Assembly: GCA_004553625.1 (NCBI GenBank)
Contig: SFKX01000011.1
Coordinates: 14,963-78,962 of the forward strand
Length of the DNA: 64,000 bases
Direction: 5' to 3'
Source of the DNA: Clostridiales bacterium
GTDB lineage: Bacteria > Bacillota_A > Clostridia > Oscillospirales > Oscillospiraceae
The notes below the pieces were generated by a model. It worked only from the letters and a program-made list of their open reading frames with translations. It ran no database searches and was not told the DNA's origin. Below, in pieces: positions 7,324-16,124 of the stretch (positions are counted from its first letter, which is position 1; the number at the start of each line of letters is the position of its first letter). A program made the translations under genes and the position numbers.

Positions 7324-8865
7324 TTATTTCGCGTATTCGATAGCCTTAGTCTCGCGCAGGACGTGGACCTTGATCTGCCCGGGGTAGGTGAGCTCGTCCT
7401 CGATCTTCTTTGCGATGTCCCTTGCGAGCAGGACCATCTGGTCCTCCGAGACCTCCTCCGGCTTGACCATGACGCGGATCTCGCGTCCGGCCTGGATGGC
7501 GTAGCAACCGGCGATGCCGGGGAAGCTCCGCGAGACCTCCTCCAGCTTTTCCAGGCGCTTGACGTAGTTTTCGATGTTCTCGCGCCTTGCGCCCGGCCTG
7601 GAGGCCGATATCGCGTCCGCTGCCTGGACCAGGCAGGCGATTACGGTGTGCGGTTCCACGTCGCCGTGGTGCGCCTCGATGGCGTGCAGCACCTCGGGGG
7701 ATTCCTTGTACTTGCGCGCCACGTCCACGCCTATCGTGACGTGGCTGCCCTCGACCTCGTGATCTATGCTCTTGCCAAGGTCGTGCAGAAGGCCGGCGCG
7801 CTTGGCCGTCGTGACGTCCACGCCGAGCTCCGCAGCGAGCAGGCCCGCTATCTGCGCGACCTCGACGGAGTGGTTCAGGACGTTCTGGCCGTAGCTCGTC
7901 CGGTATTTCATCCGGCCCAAGAGCTTTATTATCTCCGGGTTCAGGCCGTGGATGTTCGTCTCGAAGGCGGCGCGCTCGCCCTCGGCCTTGATCGTTGCGT
8001 TGACCTCGCGCTGCGCCTTGGAGACCATCTCCTCGATTCGCGCGGGGTGAATGCGCCCGTCCTGGATGAGCTTTTCCAGGGCTATGCGCGCTATCTCGCG
8101 CCGCACCGGGTCAAAGCTCGAAAGGGTTATCGCCTCGGGCGTGTCGTCTATGATGAGGTCGCAACCCGTCAGCGTTTCGATGGAACGAATGTTGCGTCCC
8201 TCTCGTCCTATGATACGGCCCTTCATCTCGTCGTTGGGGAGTGGTACGACGGAGACGGTTATCTCGCTGGCGTGGTCCGCTGCGCAGCGCTGGATGGCCG
8301 TCGCTATGATCTCTCTGGCCTTTTCCTCGGCCTCTTCCTTGTATTGGGCCTCAACCTCGCGCACCTTGGCCGCCATCTCGTGCGTCACTTCGGACTCGAC
8401 GTTCGAGATGAGATAGGCCTTGGCCTCGTCCACAGTGTAGCCGGAGATCTTCTCCAGCATCTCGAGCTGGCTCTTCTTGACGAGCTTTATTTCCTCCTGC
8501 TGGGCTTCGGCCTGGGCGATCTTCTGGTTGAGGGCCTCGGTCTTTTTCTCAAGCGTATCGGTCTTGCGGTCGAGCGTTTCTTCCTTCTGCTGGAGCCTGC
8601 GCTCCTGCTTGGAGAGCTCCGCGCGGCGCTCCTTGACCTCGCGCTCATATTCGTTGCGGCTCTTGTGTATCTCCTCGCGGGCCTCCACCAGCGCTTCGCG
8701 CTTTTTGGACTCCGCTGCCTTGATGGACTCGTTTATGATCCTCTTGGCCTCTTCCTCCGCGCTGGAGATCTCGCGCTCGGCTACCTTTTTCCGGTAACCT
8801 ATGCCGAGAAAAAAGCCTATTACCAGCGTGGCTATGCAGGCCACGCCAGCTATTATCCATTCCAT
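7324..8865 (-). CDS. rny: Ribonuclease Y
   Basis: RNase Y is the membrane-anchored endoribonuclease that starts mRNA decay in Firmicutes. The 513 residues follow the family order. An N-terminal membrane helix (IIAGVACIATLVIGFFLG) comes first, then a long Glu/Lys-rich coiled coil to about residue 200. A KH RNA-binding domain follows (GRIIGREGRNIRSIETLTG), then an HD metal-hydrolase domain with NVLNHSVEVAQIAG and AGLLHDLGKSID. The length is normal. The start has AAGGGAGG about 14 bases upstream, slightly far. Its own terminator follows, and it appears monocistronic. Confidence 0.98.
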   Translation of the reverse strand: MEWIIAGVACIATLVIGFFLGIGYRKKVAEREISSAEEEAKRIINESIKAAESKKREALVEAREEIHKSRNEYEREVKERRAELSKQERRLQQKEETLDRKTDTLEKKTEALNQKIAQAEAQQEEIKLVKKSQLEMLEKISGYTVDEAKAYLISNVESEVTHEMAAKVREVEAQYKEEAEEKAREIIATAIQRCAADHASEITVSVVPLPNDEMKGRIIGREGRNIRSIETLTGCDLIIDDTPEAITLSSFDPVRREIARIALEKLIQDGRIHPARIEEMVSKAQREVNATIKAEGERAAFETNIHGLNPEIIKLLGRMKYRTSYGQNVLNHSVEVAQIAGLLAAELGVDVTTAKRAGLLHDLGKSIDHEVEGSHVTIGVDVARKYKESPEVLHAIEAHHGDVEPHTVIACLVQAADAISASRPGARRENIENYVKRLEKLEEVSRSFPGIAGCYAIQAGREIRVMVKPEEVSEDQMVLLARDIAKKIEDELTYPGQIKVHVLRETKAIEYAK

Positions 8866-9044
8866 GGTTGCTGTATCCGCCTCCCTTTCTATGAGAATTG
8901 CCTAAGATAAAGACAGAGCAATAGCTGCTCCGTGTAAAGTTTTAATATCAAGGGGTTCCCCAGCCCCGCAATATTATCGAATCATTTTACACCTTAATTG
9001 CGCGTTATGTCAAGCAGACTTGTTCTGCGCGGTGCTTTGGCGTA

Positions 9045-9073
9045 TGGACAAGGATTGAAAAAACGTGTATAAT
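9045..9073 (+). promoter_or_regulatory. Sigma-A promoter for the PMT-hisJ-rpiB operon
   Basis: TGGACA (9045-9050), 17 bases, TATAAT (9068-9073), about 33 bases before the TTG start at 9107. The rest of the 8866-9106 gap shows no other recognisable feature. Confidence 0.75.
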
Positions 9074-9106
9074 ATGTGGGCTAATTGAGTTCGCGGAGGT
9101 AAGGAC

Positions 9107-10969
9107 TTGTCTTATCTGACCTATCTGCTGCCGCTGGCCGCGGCGGCTTTCGTGATATGGTGCGCCTGGCAGTGGATGCCTCTCTTTGCGCAGGAGCGGT
9201 TGGAAGAGCCGGAGGAAGGCGCGGAGCCGGCGCCCAGGCCGCCGAAGCCGCGCTTCAGCTTTGCCGCCGAATGCGGCAGGCTGACTCGGAAAGATGCGTT
9301 TGCAGTCCTCGTCATCTGCGTCGTCTACGGCGTAACGGCCTTCGTCGGTCTCGGGGACAGGACTGCTCCACAGAGCTGGTGCGAGTTCACGGAGCGTGGG
9401 CGCTACGTCGTCGTTGAGCTGCCGGAGAGCACCGTGCTCGGCTCCATCCGCTACTACACCGGCCTGCACACCGGCTCCTATTCCCTGGCCATCTCCGAGG
9501 ACGGGGAGGCCTGGACGGAGCTCGGCAGCATGGAGCAGGGCTATGCAGACCTCTTCAAGTGGCTGGACTTCCCCGCCGAGGATATGGAAGACCCGCCGGA
9601 GAAGATGGAGGGCAAGTACCTGCGCATCACTGCGTCCGATACGCTCTCGCTCGGCGAGCTCGCGCTCTATGACGCCTACGGCAATATGCTGGATGCGAGC
9701 TCCTTCACCTACGACGCCGGCGCCGCCCCGCTCTTTGACGAGCAGGAGCTCGTCCCGGAGGCCGCGACCTACCTCAACAGCAGCTACTTTGACGAGATCT
9801 ATCACGCCCGCACCGCGCTCGAGCATATAGAAAACATCTACCCCTATGAGATAACTCACCCGCCCCTGGGCAAGCTCATCATCGGCATAGGCATACGCAT
9901 CTTCGGCATGACGCCCTTCGGCTGGCGTTTCATGGGTACGCTCTTCGGCCTGCTCATGCTGCCTATACTCTATGACTTTATAAAACGCATGAGCGGCTCT
10001 ACCAAAATCTCGGTATGCGGGACGGTTATCTTCGCCTTTGACTTCATGCACTTCGTGCAGACCCGCATCGCCACGATAGACACCTACGCCGTGTTCTTCA
10101 TCCTGCTCATGTACCTCTTCATGTGGCGTTTCGTGTCCGGGGGCAGGTGGCGGCACCTGGCTCTCTCCGGCCTGTTCTTCGGCCTGGGCGCGGCCAGCAA
10201 GTGGACTTGCATCTACGCCGGCGGAGGGCTTGCGGTCATATGGCTCGTCTACTGGATCAGCCGCAGGCGCGATGAGGGCTTCTGGCGCGACTTTATTTCC
10301 AACTGCGCGTTCTGCCTCGTGTTCTTCGTGGCGCTGCCCGCGGCCATCTACTACGCGAGCTACTACTGCTACGGCACGGCGAAGGGCCTGGAGGGCGGAC
10401 TCGGCATGTACTTCACGGAGGACTATGCCAAGATCGTCTGGGATAACCAGGTCTATATGTGGGAGTACCACTCTGACCTCGTCTCCACTCACCCATATTC
10501 GAGCCGCTGGTATCAGTGGCTTGTGGATGCACGGCCCATCCTCTATTATCTCGAGTATTTCGACGACGGCACGAAGAGCGCCTTCGGCGCGTTTTTGAAC
10601 CCGATTTTCTGCTGGGGCGGGCTTTTCGCCGTTATCGGCTGCGGTGTGCTGGCTGTGAAGGACAGGGACGGCCGCGCGGCGTTCATCGTCATCGGTTACC
10701 TGGCGCAGTTCCTGCCCTGGGTGCTGATAAGCCGGCTGACCTTCGCCTACCACTACTTCCCCTCCGAGGTCTTTATGGCCCTGGCGCTCTGCCATATGTG
10801 GCGGCGCTGCAAGGACGCGGGGCTCTATAAGTGGGACAGGCCGATGTACGCCTTCACGGCGCTGTCGGTCATACTCTTCGAGGCATTCTACCCGGTTCTC
10901 ACCGGCGTGAGGACGGCCAGGTGGTATACGACGTATTTCAACAAGTGGTTCCCCAGCTGGCCCTTCTAA
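9107..10969 (+). CDS. PMT-family (GT39/GT83-like) membrane glycosyltransferase with inserted discoidin-like domain
   Basis: A 620-residue multi-pass membrane protein. The catalytic loop contains YFDEIYHARTALE near residue 225, the Asp-Glu pair that protein O-mannosyltransferases and ArnT-like enzymes use with a polyprenyl-phosphate sugar. It is followed by THPPLGKLIIGIGIRIFG and about nine helices. Between the second helix (near residue 75) and the catalytic loop lies about 130 residues of beta-rich sequence (VVELPESTVLGSIRYYTG, SYSLAISEDGEAWTELGS, KYLRITASD) that reads like an F5/8 type C carbohydrate-binding fold. The role is probably glycosylation of exported proteins or wall polymers. The TTG start has GGAGGTAA 7 bases upstream. 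It leads an operon with a PHP phosphatase and rpiB. Confidence 0.85.
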   Translation: MSYLTYLLPLAAAAFVIWCAWQWMPLFAQERLEEPEEGAEPAPRPPKPRFSFAAECGRLTRKDAFAVLVICVVYGVTAFVGLGDRTAPQSWCEFTERGRYVVVELPESTVLGSIRYYTGLHTGSYSLAISEDGEAWTELGSMEQGYADLFKWLDFPAEDMEDPPEKMEGKYLRITASDTLSLGELALYDAYGNMLDASSFTYDAGAAPLFDEQELVPEAATYLNSSYFDEIYHARTALEHIENIYPYEITHPPLGKLIIGIGIRIFGMTPFGWRFMGTLFGLLMLPILYDFIKRMSGSTKISVCGTVIFAFDFMHFVQTRIATIDTYAVFFILLMYLFMWRFVSGGRWRHLALSGLFFGLGAASKWTCIYAGGGLAVIWLVYWISRRRDEGFWRDFISNCAFCLVFFVALPAAIYYASYYCYGTAKGLEGGLGMYFTEDYAKIVWDNQVYMWEYHSDLVSTHPYSSRWYQWLVDARPILYYLEYFDDGTKSAFGAFLNPIFCWGGLFAVIGCGVLAVKDRDGRAAFIVIGYLAQFLPWVLISRLTFAYHYFPSEVFMALALCHMWRRCKDAGLYKWDRPMYAFTALSVILFEAFYPVLTGVRTARWYTTYFNKWFPSWPF

Positions 10970-10994
10970 ATTGCAGATAGACAAGGTGAAAAAC

Positions 10995-11834
10995 ATGTTT
11001 TTAGCGGATTATCACGTACACAGCACCTGCTCCTTCGATGCGAAGAACAGGATGGCCGAGATGGCCAGGGTATCCAAGCAGCGCGGCATGGCTGAGGTCT
11101 GCTTCACGGACCACTGTGACTTCGGTGTCCCGGAGACCATGCAGATCGGTCCGGACAGCTTTACCCTCCCCAAGCAGCAGGCGCACCAGTATATCGAAGC
11201 CCTGGAGAAGGCGCCGGAGGGCATCTTCATGACCCTGGGCCTTGAGCTCGGCGAGGGCAACCACGATCCGGCGCGAGCCAAGCGCATCTACTCCATGCCG
11301 GAATATGACTTCATCCTCGGCTCCCTGCACAACCTGAAGGACGAGCAGGACTTCTACTATATCCAGTACGAGAGCTACGAGCAGTGCTTCGAGCTCTATG
11401 ACCGCTACCTCGACGAACTCATAGAGCTGGCAGGCATCAATTGTTTCGACGCCATGGCGCACATAGGCTACTGCCTGAGGTATATGCACAAGCGCGGTTT
11501 CGACGCTCAGGTGACGATGGAGCGCAACGGCGACAAGGTGGACCTTCTTTTGCGGACGCTCATAGAGAATGGCAAGGGCATAGAACTGAACGTGGCGGAC
11601 CTCGTCCCCGGCGGTCGGGAGGACCCACTGCTCATGACCTTCCCCTCAGTGGATATACTCCGGCGTTACCGCGAGCTCGGCGGGGACATCATCACCGTCG
11701 GCTCGGACGCGCACAACACCAAAGCCGCGGGCATCGGCATCAAGGAGGGCTATGAGCTCCTGCGCGACTGCGGCTTCAAGTACACGGCGATCTACCGGCG
11801 GCACAAGCCGGAGTTCAAGAGAATAGAGCTCTGA
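10995..11834 (+). CDS. PHP-domain histidinol-phosphatase family protein
   Basis: The 279 residues form a PHP metal-hydrolase domain. The HxH pair sits in ADYHVHSTCSFD near residue 7, with FTDHCDFG near residue 35, LGLELGEG near residue 77, FILGSLHN near residue 104, DAMAHIGYCLRY, and a final GSDAHNTKAAG. This is the HisK/HisJ-type pattern, which hydrolyses histidinol phosphate; other phosphate esters are possible because no other histidine gene is nearby. The ATG at 10995 follows AAGGTG at proper spacing and is preferred over a TTG at 10971. It lies 25 bases after the PMT gene and 14 bases before rpiB. Confidence 0.85.
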   Translation: MFLADYHVHSTCSFDAKNRMAEMARVSKQRGMAEVCFTDHCDFGVPETMQIGPDSFTLPKQQAHQYIEALEKAPEGIFMTLGLELGEGNHDPARAKRIYSMPEYDFILGSLHNLKDEQDFYYIQYESYEQCFELYDRYLDELIELAGINCFDAMAHIGYCLRYMHKRGFDAQVTMERNGDKVDLLLRTLIENGKGIELNVADLVPGGREDPLLMTFPSVDILRRYRELGGDIITVGSDAHNTKAAGIGIKEGYELLRDCGFKYTAIYRRHKPEFKRIEL

Positions 11835-11848
11835 GGAGGCTGGTAAAA

Positions 11849-12289
11849 ATGATAGCTATAGGCTCCGATCACGGCGGCTACGCGCTGAAGCTGGTAATAA
11901 TGAAGCACCTGGAGGAGCGCGGTCTTGAATACCGCGACTTCGGCACCTACAACGAGGAAAGCTGCGATTACCCGGATTACGGCGAGGCCGTCGCCAGGGC
12001 CGTGGCCTCCGGCGAATATGAGCGCGGCATCCTCATCTGCGGGACCGGCATAGGCATATCCATCTCCGCCAACAAGGTCCACGGCATACGCGCGGCGCTC
12101 TGCGGAGACTGCTTTTCCGCGGAGATGGCCCGCCGGCATAACGACGCGAACATCCTGGCCATGGGCGAGCGGACGCTCGGCCCCGGCCTTGCAATGAAGA
12201 TCTGCGACATCTTCCTCGACACCGGCTTCGACGGGGGCAGGCACGCCAGGAGAGTCGCCAAGATAATGGCAATCGAGGGCAGGGACTGA
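11849..12289 (+). CDS. rpiB: Ribose-5-phosphate isomerase B
   Basis: RpiB interconverts ribose 5-phosphate and ribulose 5-phosphate in the pentose phosphate pathway; relatives act on galactose or allose phosphates. The 146 residues show the RpiB/LacAB fold from the first residue: IAIGSDHGGYALK with the catalytic-site Asp-His, the phosphate-binding GILICGTGIGISISANK with the conserved Cys near residue 65, GIRAALC, and ARRHNDANILAMGERT. The ribosome site GAGGAGG is strong. It is co-transcribed with the PHP gene upstream and the membrane-anchored protein downstream. Confidence 0.95.
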   Translation: MIAIGSDHGGYALKLVIMKHLEERGLEYRDFGTYNEESCDYPDYGEAVARAVASGEYERGILICGTGIGISISANKVHGIRAALCGDCFSAEMARRHNDANILAMGERTLGPGLAMKICDIFLDTGFDGGRHARRVAKIMAIEGRD

Positions 12290-12309
12290 GCTCCCTGCCG
12301 GGAGGCGGC

Positions 12310-13434
12310 ATGGCTAAGAACAACAACAAGCCCGAGGTATACAAGGGCAGACGCAAAAAGCTGAACGTACTGGGCATCGTGCTCTCGGCACTTGCAGTGC
12401 TTATCGTGGCGGTGCTGGTGCTCTTCGGCGCTTTTCAAAAGTATATTGTCTACCAAAACAGCGGCATCTCCATAGACATGCCCATCCTGCGCACGCCCGC
12501 GCCCGAGGATGAACAGACGGACGAGAGCGGTTTTGCGCAGGTGAACGCCGAGCTTGAAATCAGGGACGCGGATTATTCCGACATTGAGGAGCACGTCGAT
12601 GAGGACATGGGCAGCATCCGCGCCGTCTACGTCCCGCCGGAGAGCGTCACGGCGGAGGGCATCGGCCCCTATGTGTCCAAGTTGAGCTCAGTAGGCGGCA
12701 ACGCGCTGGTGCTGGACCTCAAGCCCGTCAGCGGCCAGCTGGTCTGGGCTTCGAGCTCAAAGATCGCCTACGACTACGGCACCGCCGGGACGACGGACCT
12801 GGCCTCGCTGGTGAACAGCCTCAAGCAGCAGGAGATCTATCTCATCGCGCAGCTGTCTTGCTGCACGGACGAGCTCATGGTCACGCGCTGCCCCTCCGCC
12901 GCGCTGACGCTGCCGGGCGGCATCCCGTATAAGGACGAGGACGGCTCATGGCTTGACCCATACAACAGCATGACCGCGGACTATCTTACGGAGCTCTGCA
13001 CCGAGCTGGCGGATATGGGTTTTGACGAGCTGCTCCTGAAAAACCTGGCCATGCCTCAGACGGACGCCACCCTGGCATACACGGTGCAGCTGAGCAGCGT
13101 TCCAAACCCGGTTTCAGCGGTCTGCAGTCTGGCGATAGACCTGATCTCCCAGCTGGAGAGCCGGGACGTGCTTGTTTCCGCCATCCTAGACACCACCTCG
13201 CTGCGCAGCGGACTTTCCGCCCAGTCCGGCCAGGACCTGAGCGTTTTTGCAAAGCTGTTTGACCGGCTCTGCTGCTCTGCGGATACCGTCTGGCGCGCCA
13301 CGGTGGACAGGGACAGCGTCGATTACTGGATGTACGAGGGCGACCTCAGCCTCCGCTTCGTCCCCATCTTCCCCTTCGCGGACTCTGGCAACTTCTCCTG
13401 CTGGATCTACAAGGTCCCGGAGGGTATGCTCTGA
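12310..13434 (+). CDS. Membrane-anchored protein, putative DUF4015-type TIM-barrel glycosidase-like
   Basis: The 374-residue protein has a basic N-terminus, one membrane helix (about residues 19-43, VLGIVLSALAVLIVAVLVLFG) and an extracytoplasmic domain. Segments such as IRAVYVPPESVT, ALVLDLKPVSGQLVW, QQEIYLIAQLSCCTDEL, WLDPYNSMTADYLTELCTEL and GFDELLLKNLAMP resemble the strand-turn-helix units of DUF4015 putative glycoside hydrolases. In that family the Asp in the V-x-D-x-K strand and the D-P-Y segment are conserved. Catalysis is not proven and residues after 250 diverge. It ends the operon at the terminator 13455-13485. It may be a wall glycan enzyme or binding protein. Confidence 0.6.
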   Translation: MAKNNNKPEVYKGRRKKLNVLGIVLSALAVLIVAVLVLFGAFQKYIVYQNSGISIDMPILRTPAPEDEQTDESGFAQVNAELEIRDADYSDIEEHVDEDMGSIRAVYVPPESVTAEGIGPYVSKLSSVGGNALVLDLKPVSGQLVWASSSKIAYDYGTAGTTDLASLVNSLKQQEIYLIAQLSCCTDELMVTRCPSAALTLPGGIPYKDEDGSWLDPYNSMTADYLTELCTELADMGFDELLLKNLAMPQTDATLAYTVQLSSVPNPVSAVCSLAIDLISQLESRDVLVSAILDTTSLRSGLSAQSGQDLSVFAKLFDRLCCSADTVWRATVDRDSVDYWMYEGDLSLRFVPIFPFADSGNFSCWIYKVPEGML

Positions 13435-13454
13435 ACATGATACCACGCAAACCA

Positions 13455-13485
13455 AAAGCCGAGCCGCAGTTGCGGCTCGGCTTTT
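13455..13485. terminator. Bidirectional terminator between convergent operons
   Basis: Arms AAAGCCGAGCCGCA (13455-13468) and TGCGGCTCGGCTTT (13471-13484) around a 2-base loop, with A and T runs on either side. It ends both the rpiB operon and the minus-strand maltodextrin operon. Confidence 0.92.
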
Positions 13486-13743
13486 TCATCCGTCCAGTCC
13501 TAGTTTTCTCAGGCGTGATTCAAAAGTCAGGGTGAAGCTCGGGAGCGTGGTCCCCAGGGCCAGAACTATATGGCGCAGCTCTATGAAATCCAGCTTGCGC
13601 TGGCACTGCTCGTATTTGCTGACATATGACTGATTGACGCCGAGCTTCTCCGCCAGCTGCTGCTGGGTCTGCCCGGAAGCCAGGCGCTGTTCTCTCAGGC
13701 AGTTTATCAGGACCGTGTACTGCCCGTCGTTTTGCGTGTGCAT
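13486..13743 (-). CDS. XRE-family HTH regulator at the end of the maltodextrin operon
   Basis: An 85-residue protein consisting of one Cro/C1-type helix-turn-helix: LREQRLASGQTQQQLAEKLGVNQSYVSKYE spans residues 16-45 and carries the typical Q-x-x-L-A near position 2 of the motif. The C-terminal 35 residues could dimerise. It starts 4 bases after the amylase stop, with GAGGT as ribosome site, so it is probably co-transcribed with the whole transporter operon. Its target is unknown; feedback on this operon is possible. Confidence 0.85.
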   Translation of the reverse strand: MHTQNDGQYTVLINCLREQRLASGQTQQQLAEKLGVNQSYVSKYEQCQRKLDFIELRHIVLALGTTLPSFTLTFESRLRKLGLDG

Positions 13744-13747
13744 TTTA

Positions 13748-15271
13748 TCACGACCTCAAAATCGCTATTGAATATGCCGGCAGCTCAAGCTTGCCGCCCT
13801 TGAAGCTCAGCTCGCCCCCGGCAGCGCTCAGCTCGCCTGTCAGCCAAAGCGCGCCAAGGCCCAGCGGCTCCAGATCCAGGACGTGCTCGTTTCTGGATGG
13901 GTTCATCACTATTACGCAGCTCTCGTCCTTCCACGTGCGCCGGATAACGCAGACGTCGCCCAGGCCGCTGTCTATGACCTCGCTCTCGCCCCGAGCTATC
14001 TCGGGGTTTTCGTTCCGCAGGCGCATGGCCGCTGCATAGTAGCTCAGGAGCGAGTCCGGGTCCTCCAGCTGCTCCGTTACGGAGGGCTGTGTGTATTCCG
14101 CTACAGTCGTCCCCGGAGGGCAGTGCGTTATCTCTGAGAGCGTCGTCCAGTACATTCCGAGCCGCTTGTCAGGGTCCGTGGCGGAGCCGGTCATGCCGAT
14201 CTCGTCGCCGTAGTAGACATAGGTCCCGCCGCGCATCATGGCAAGCAGGCCCGCCGCCATCTTCTGCTTCTCCACATCCGGTCCTATGACGCTCGCCGCC
14301 CTGGCCGTGTCGTGGTTGCTCAGAAACGGCGCGGGTATCGTATTCTCCGGCAGCCGCTGCTCCAGCAGCTTCGTGACGTTCCCGTAACTCTTGCCCGGCT
14401 CCTTCACGTCGGGGCCGAGTATCTCTTCAATATAACCGCCCTTCTGCGCCGTAGGGAAAAGGAAAAAGCTATCTATCCCCGCCTCGCAGTAGTCGGCTAT
14501 CTCATAGAGGTCCGTCCAGGCCTCGCCAACTATGTAACAGTCCGGCGATATTGCCCTGGCCGCGTCCCCGAGCCAGGTGATAAATTCCTTGTTCTTCTCA
14601 ACATTCCCCGTATAGTAGCTCGTCACTGCGTCGAGCCGGAAGCCGTCCACACCCATGTCCTCCAGCCAGAAGCGGAGGATATTCTTAATCTCGGCCCGGA
14701 CCTCGGGGTTATCGAGGTTCAGGTCGGGCATGGTGTTTACGAAGCGGCACTCGTAGTAGCCGTCCCCCGCCTTGGCGTAGCCGTCCTGCGGGCTGTCCGA
14801 CCAGTTGTACCAGTCTCTGTACTCGGAGTCCTCGCCCGACTTCGCGCTTATGAACCAGGGGTGCTCATTCGAGGTGTGGTTCAAAACCAGGTCTATGATG
14901 ACGTCTATGCCGAGGGAGTGCGCCTTCTCAAGCATGGCGGAGAAGTTCTCTAGCGTGCCGTACTGCGGGTCTATGTCGTAGTAGTCGGTGACGTCGTACT
15001 TGTGGTAGCTCGGCGAAGGCATCACAGGCATGAGCCAGATGCCGTTCATGCCGAGGTCTGAGATGTAGTCGAGTTTTTCCGCGAGTCCGGTGAGGTCGCC
15101 TATCCTGTCCCCGTCGCTGTCGTAGTAGGAGTAGACAAAAACCTCGTACCAGTTGCGGTATTTGTCGTTAATGATATTGAGCTCCGGCTCGCGGCGCTGC
15201 TCCCCGCAGGCGGAGAGCAGCATTGCGAGTATCAGAAGCAGGCTTATGAGCCCTGCCCTTGTTCTCTTCAT
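13748..15271 (-). CDS. Extracellular alpha-amylase family (GH13) lipoprotein
   Basis: The 507-residue lipoprotein (signal, then LLSACGE near residue 22) is a GH13 enzyme placed outside the membrane to cut starch or maltodextrins near the transporter. The four GH13 regions are visible: DLVLNH (I), GVDGFRLDAV (II, nucleophile Asp), IVGEAW (III, acid Glu) and FLSNHDTAR (IV, transition-state Asp). The start of the barrel has WYEVFVYSYYDSDGDRIGDL, typical of oligo-1,6-glucosidase/neopullulanase-like subfamilies. The start is 1 base after the stop of the permease gene. It lies in an operon with a CUT1 transporter. Confidence 0.95.
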   Translation of the reverse strand: MKRTRAGLISLLLILAMLLSACGEQRREPELNIINDKYRNWYEVFVYSYYDSDGDRIGDLTGLAEKLDYISDLGMNGIWLMPVMPSPSYHKYDVTDYYDIDPQYGTLENFSAMLEKAHSLGIDVIIDLVLNHTSNEHPWFISAKSGEDSEYRDWYNWSDSPQDGYAKAGDGYYECRFVNTMPDLNLDNPEVRAEIKNILRFWLEDMGVDGFRLDAVTSYYTGNVEKNKEFITWLGDAARAISPDCYIVGEAWTDLYEIADYCEAGIDSFFLFPTAQKGGYIEEILGPDVKEPGKSYGNVTKLLEQRLPENTIPAPFLSNHDTARAASVIGPDVEKQKMAAGLLAMMRGGTYVYYGDEIGMTGSATDPDKRLGMYWTTLSEITHCPPGTTVAEYTQPSVTEQLEDPDSLLSYYAAAMRLRNENPEIARGESEVIDSGLGDVCVIRRTWKDESCVIVMNPSRNEHVLDLEPLGLGALWLTGELSAAGGELSFKGGKLELPAYSIAILRS

Positions 15272-15272
15272 A

Positions 15273-16124
15273 TCAACCCTTGACGGCGCCGGCGGTGAGG
15301 CCGCTGACGATATTCTTCACAAGGCAGAAATAGAGGATGACGATAGGCACGGCGATGAACACGCTGCCCGCGGCGAAACGCGCGAACTGGGTGTCAGGCA
15401 TGGAGTAGAGGCCGACGGCGACCGTCCACATCTCGCGCTCCTTGAGCAGCAGCTTGGGCAGCAGGCAGTCGCTCCAGGGCCAGGCGAACTGCGTGAGCGC
15501 GGTGTAGACCAGCATGGGCTTCGACAGCGGCAGGGTTATCTTGGTGAAGATCTGCAGCTGGTTCGCGCCGTCGATGGTCGCGGCCTCGTGGATGGTGTAG
15601 GGTATAGAGTCGAAGTAACCCTTCTGCACGAGGTAGCCCAGCGGTGCCGTGCAGGAGTAGTAGAAGATGAGCGATTCCAGGCTGTTGAGCAGGTTCAGCT
15701 GGCCCATGATGATGTAGACCGCGGTCATGCCCATGAAACCCGGGAACATGCCCAGGAGCAGCGTGGTCTTGCGGATTGTGTCGCGTCCCTGGAAGCGGAA
15801 GCGGCTCATGACGTAGCCCGTCAGGATGGTGAGCAGGGTGCCGATGATGCAGGTCATGGTCGCAACGTAGAGAGTGTTGAGGAACCAGCGCCCATAGGGA
15901 TAGAGGCCGTTCACGTCGTCGGTGAACAGGTCCACAAAAGTCTGGGCAGAGAACTCCTTCGGGAAGAAGCCGGAAAAGGAATGTATGTCGCCGCTCTTCG
16001 AGAACGAGGCCGCGATGAGCCAGACACAGGGGAAAAGGAATATGAGCGAGATGATGACAAGGACGATGTAGGTGATTATGTTGTCGGCGATCCTCGCCGT
16101 CCTGATGCTGCCTTCTTTTTTCAC
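15273..16124 (-). CDS. Maltodextrin-type ABC transporter permease, MalG-like
   Basis: A 283-residue permease with six predicted helices. The ABC ATPase-docking EAA loop reads EAATIDGANQLQIFTKITLP near residue 190, as in MalG/GanQ proteins. The C-terminus ends LTAGAVKG, as in MalG. It pairs with the larger MalF-like permease, whose stop overlaps its start by 4 bases (ATGA). It imports oligosaccharides released by the neighbouring GH13 enzymes. The ATPase is not in this operon; the gene at 44406-45614 is the likely partner. Confidence 0.93.
   Translation of the reverse strand: MKKEGSIRTARIADNIITYIVLVIISLIFLFPCVWLIAASFSKSGDIHSFSGFFPKEFSAQTFVDLFTDDVNGLYPYGRWFLNTLYVATMTCIIGTLLTILTGYVMSRFRFQGRDTIRKTTLLLGMFPGFMGMTAVYIIMGQLNLLNSLESLIFYYSCTAPLGYLVQKGYFDSIPYTIHEAATIDGANQLQIFTKITLPLSKPMLVYTALTQFAWPWSDCLLPKLLLKEREMWTVAVGLYSMPDTQFARFAAGSVFIAVPIVILYFCLVKNIVSGLTAGAVKG

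Noticed and set aside
7363..8910. 515-codon open frame on the plus strand opposite rny
   Set aside because: RNase Y on the minus strand is certain; the opposite frame has no family features.
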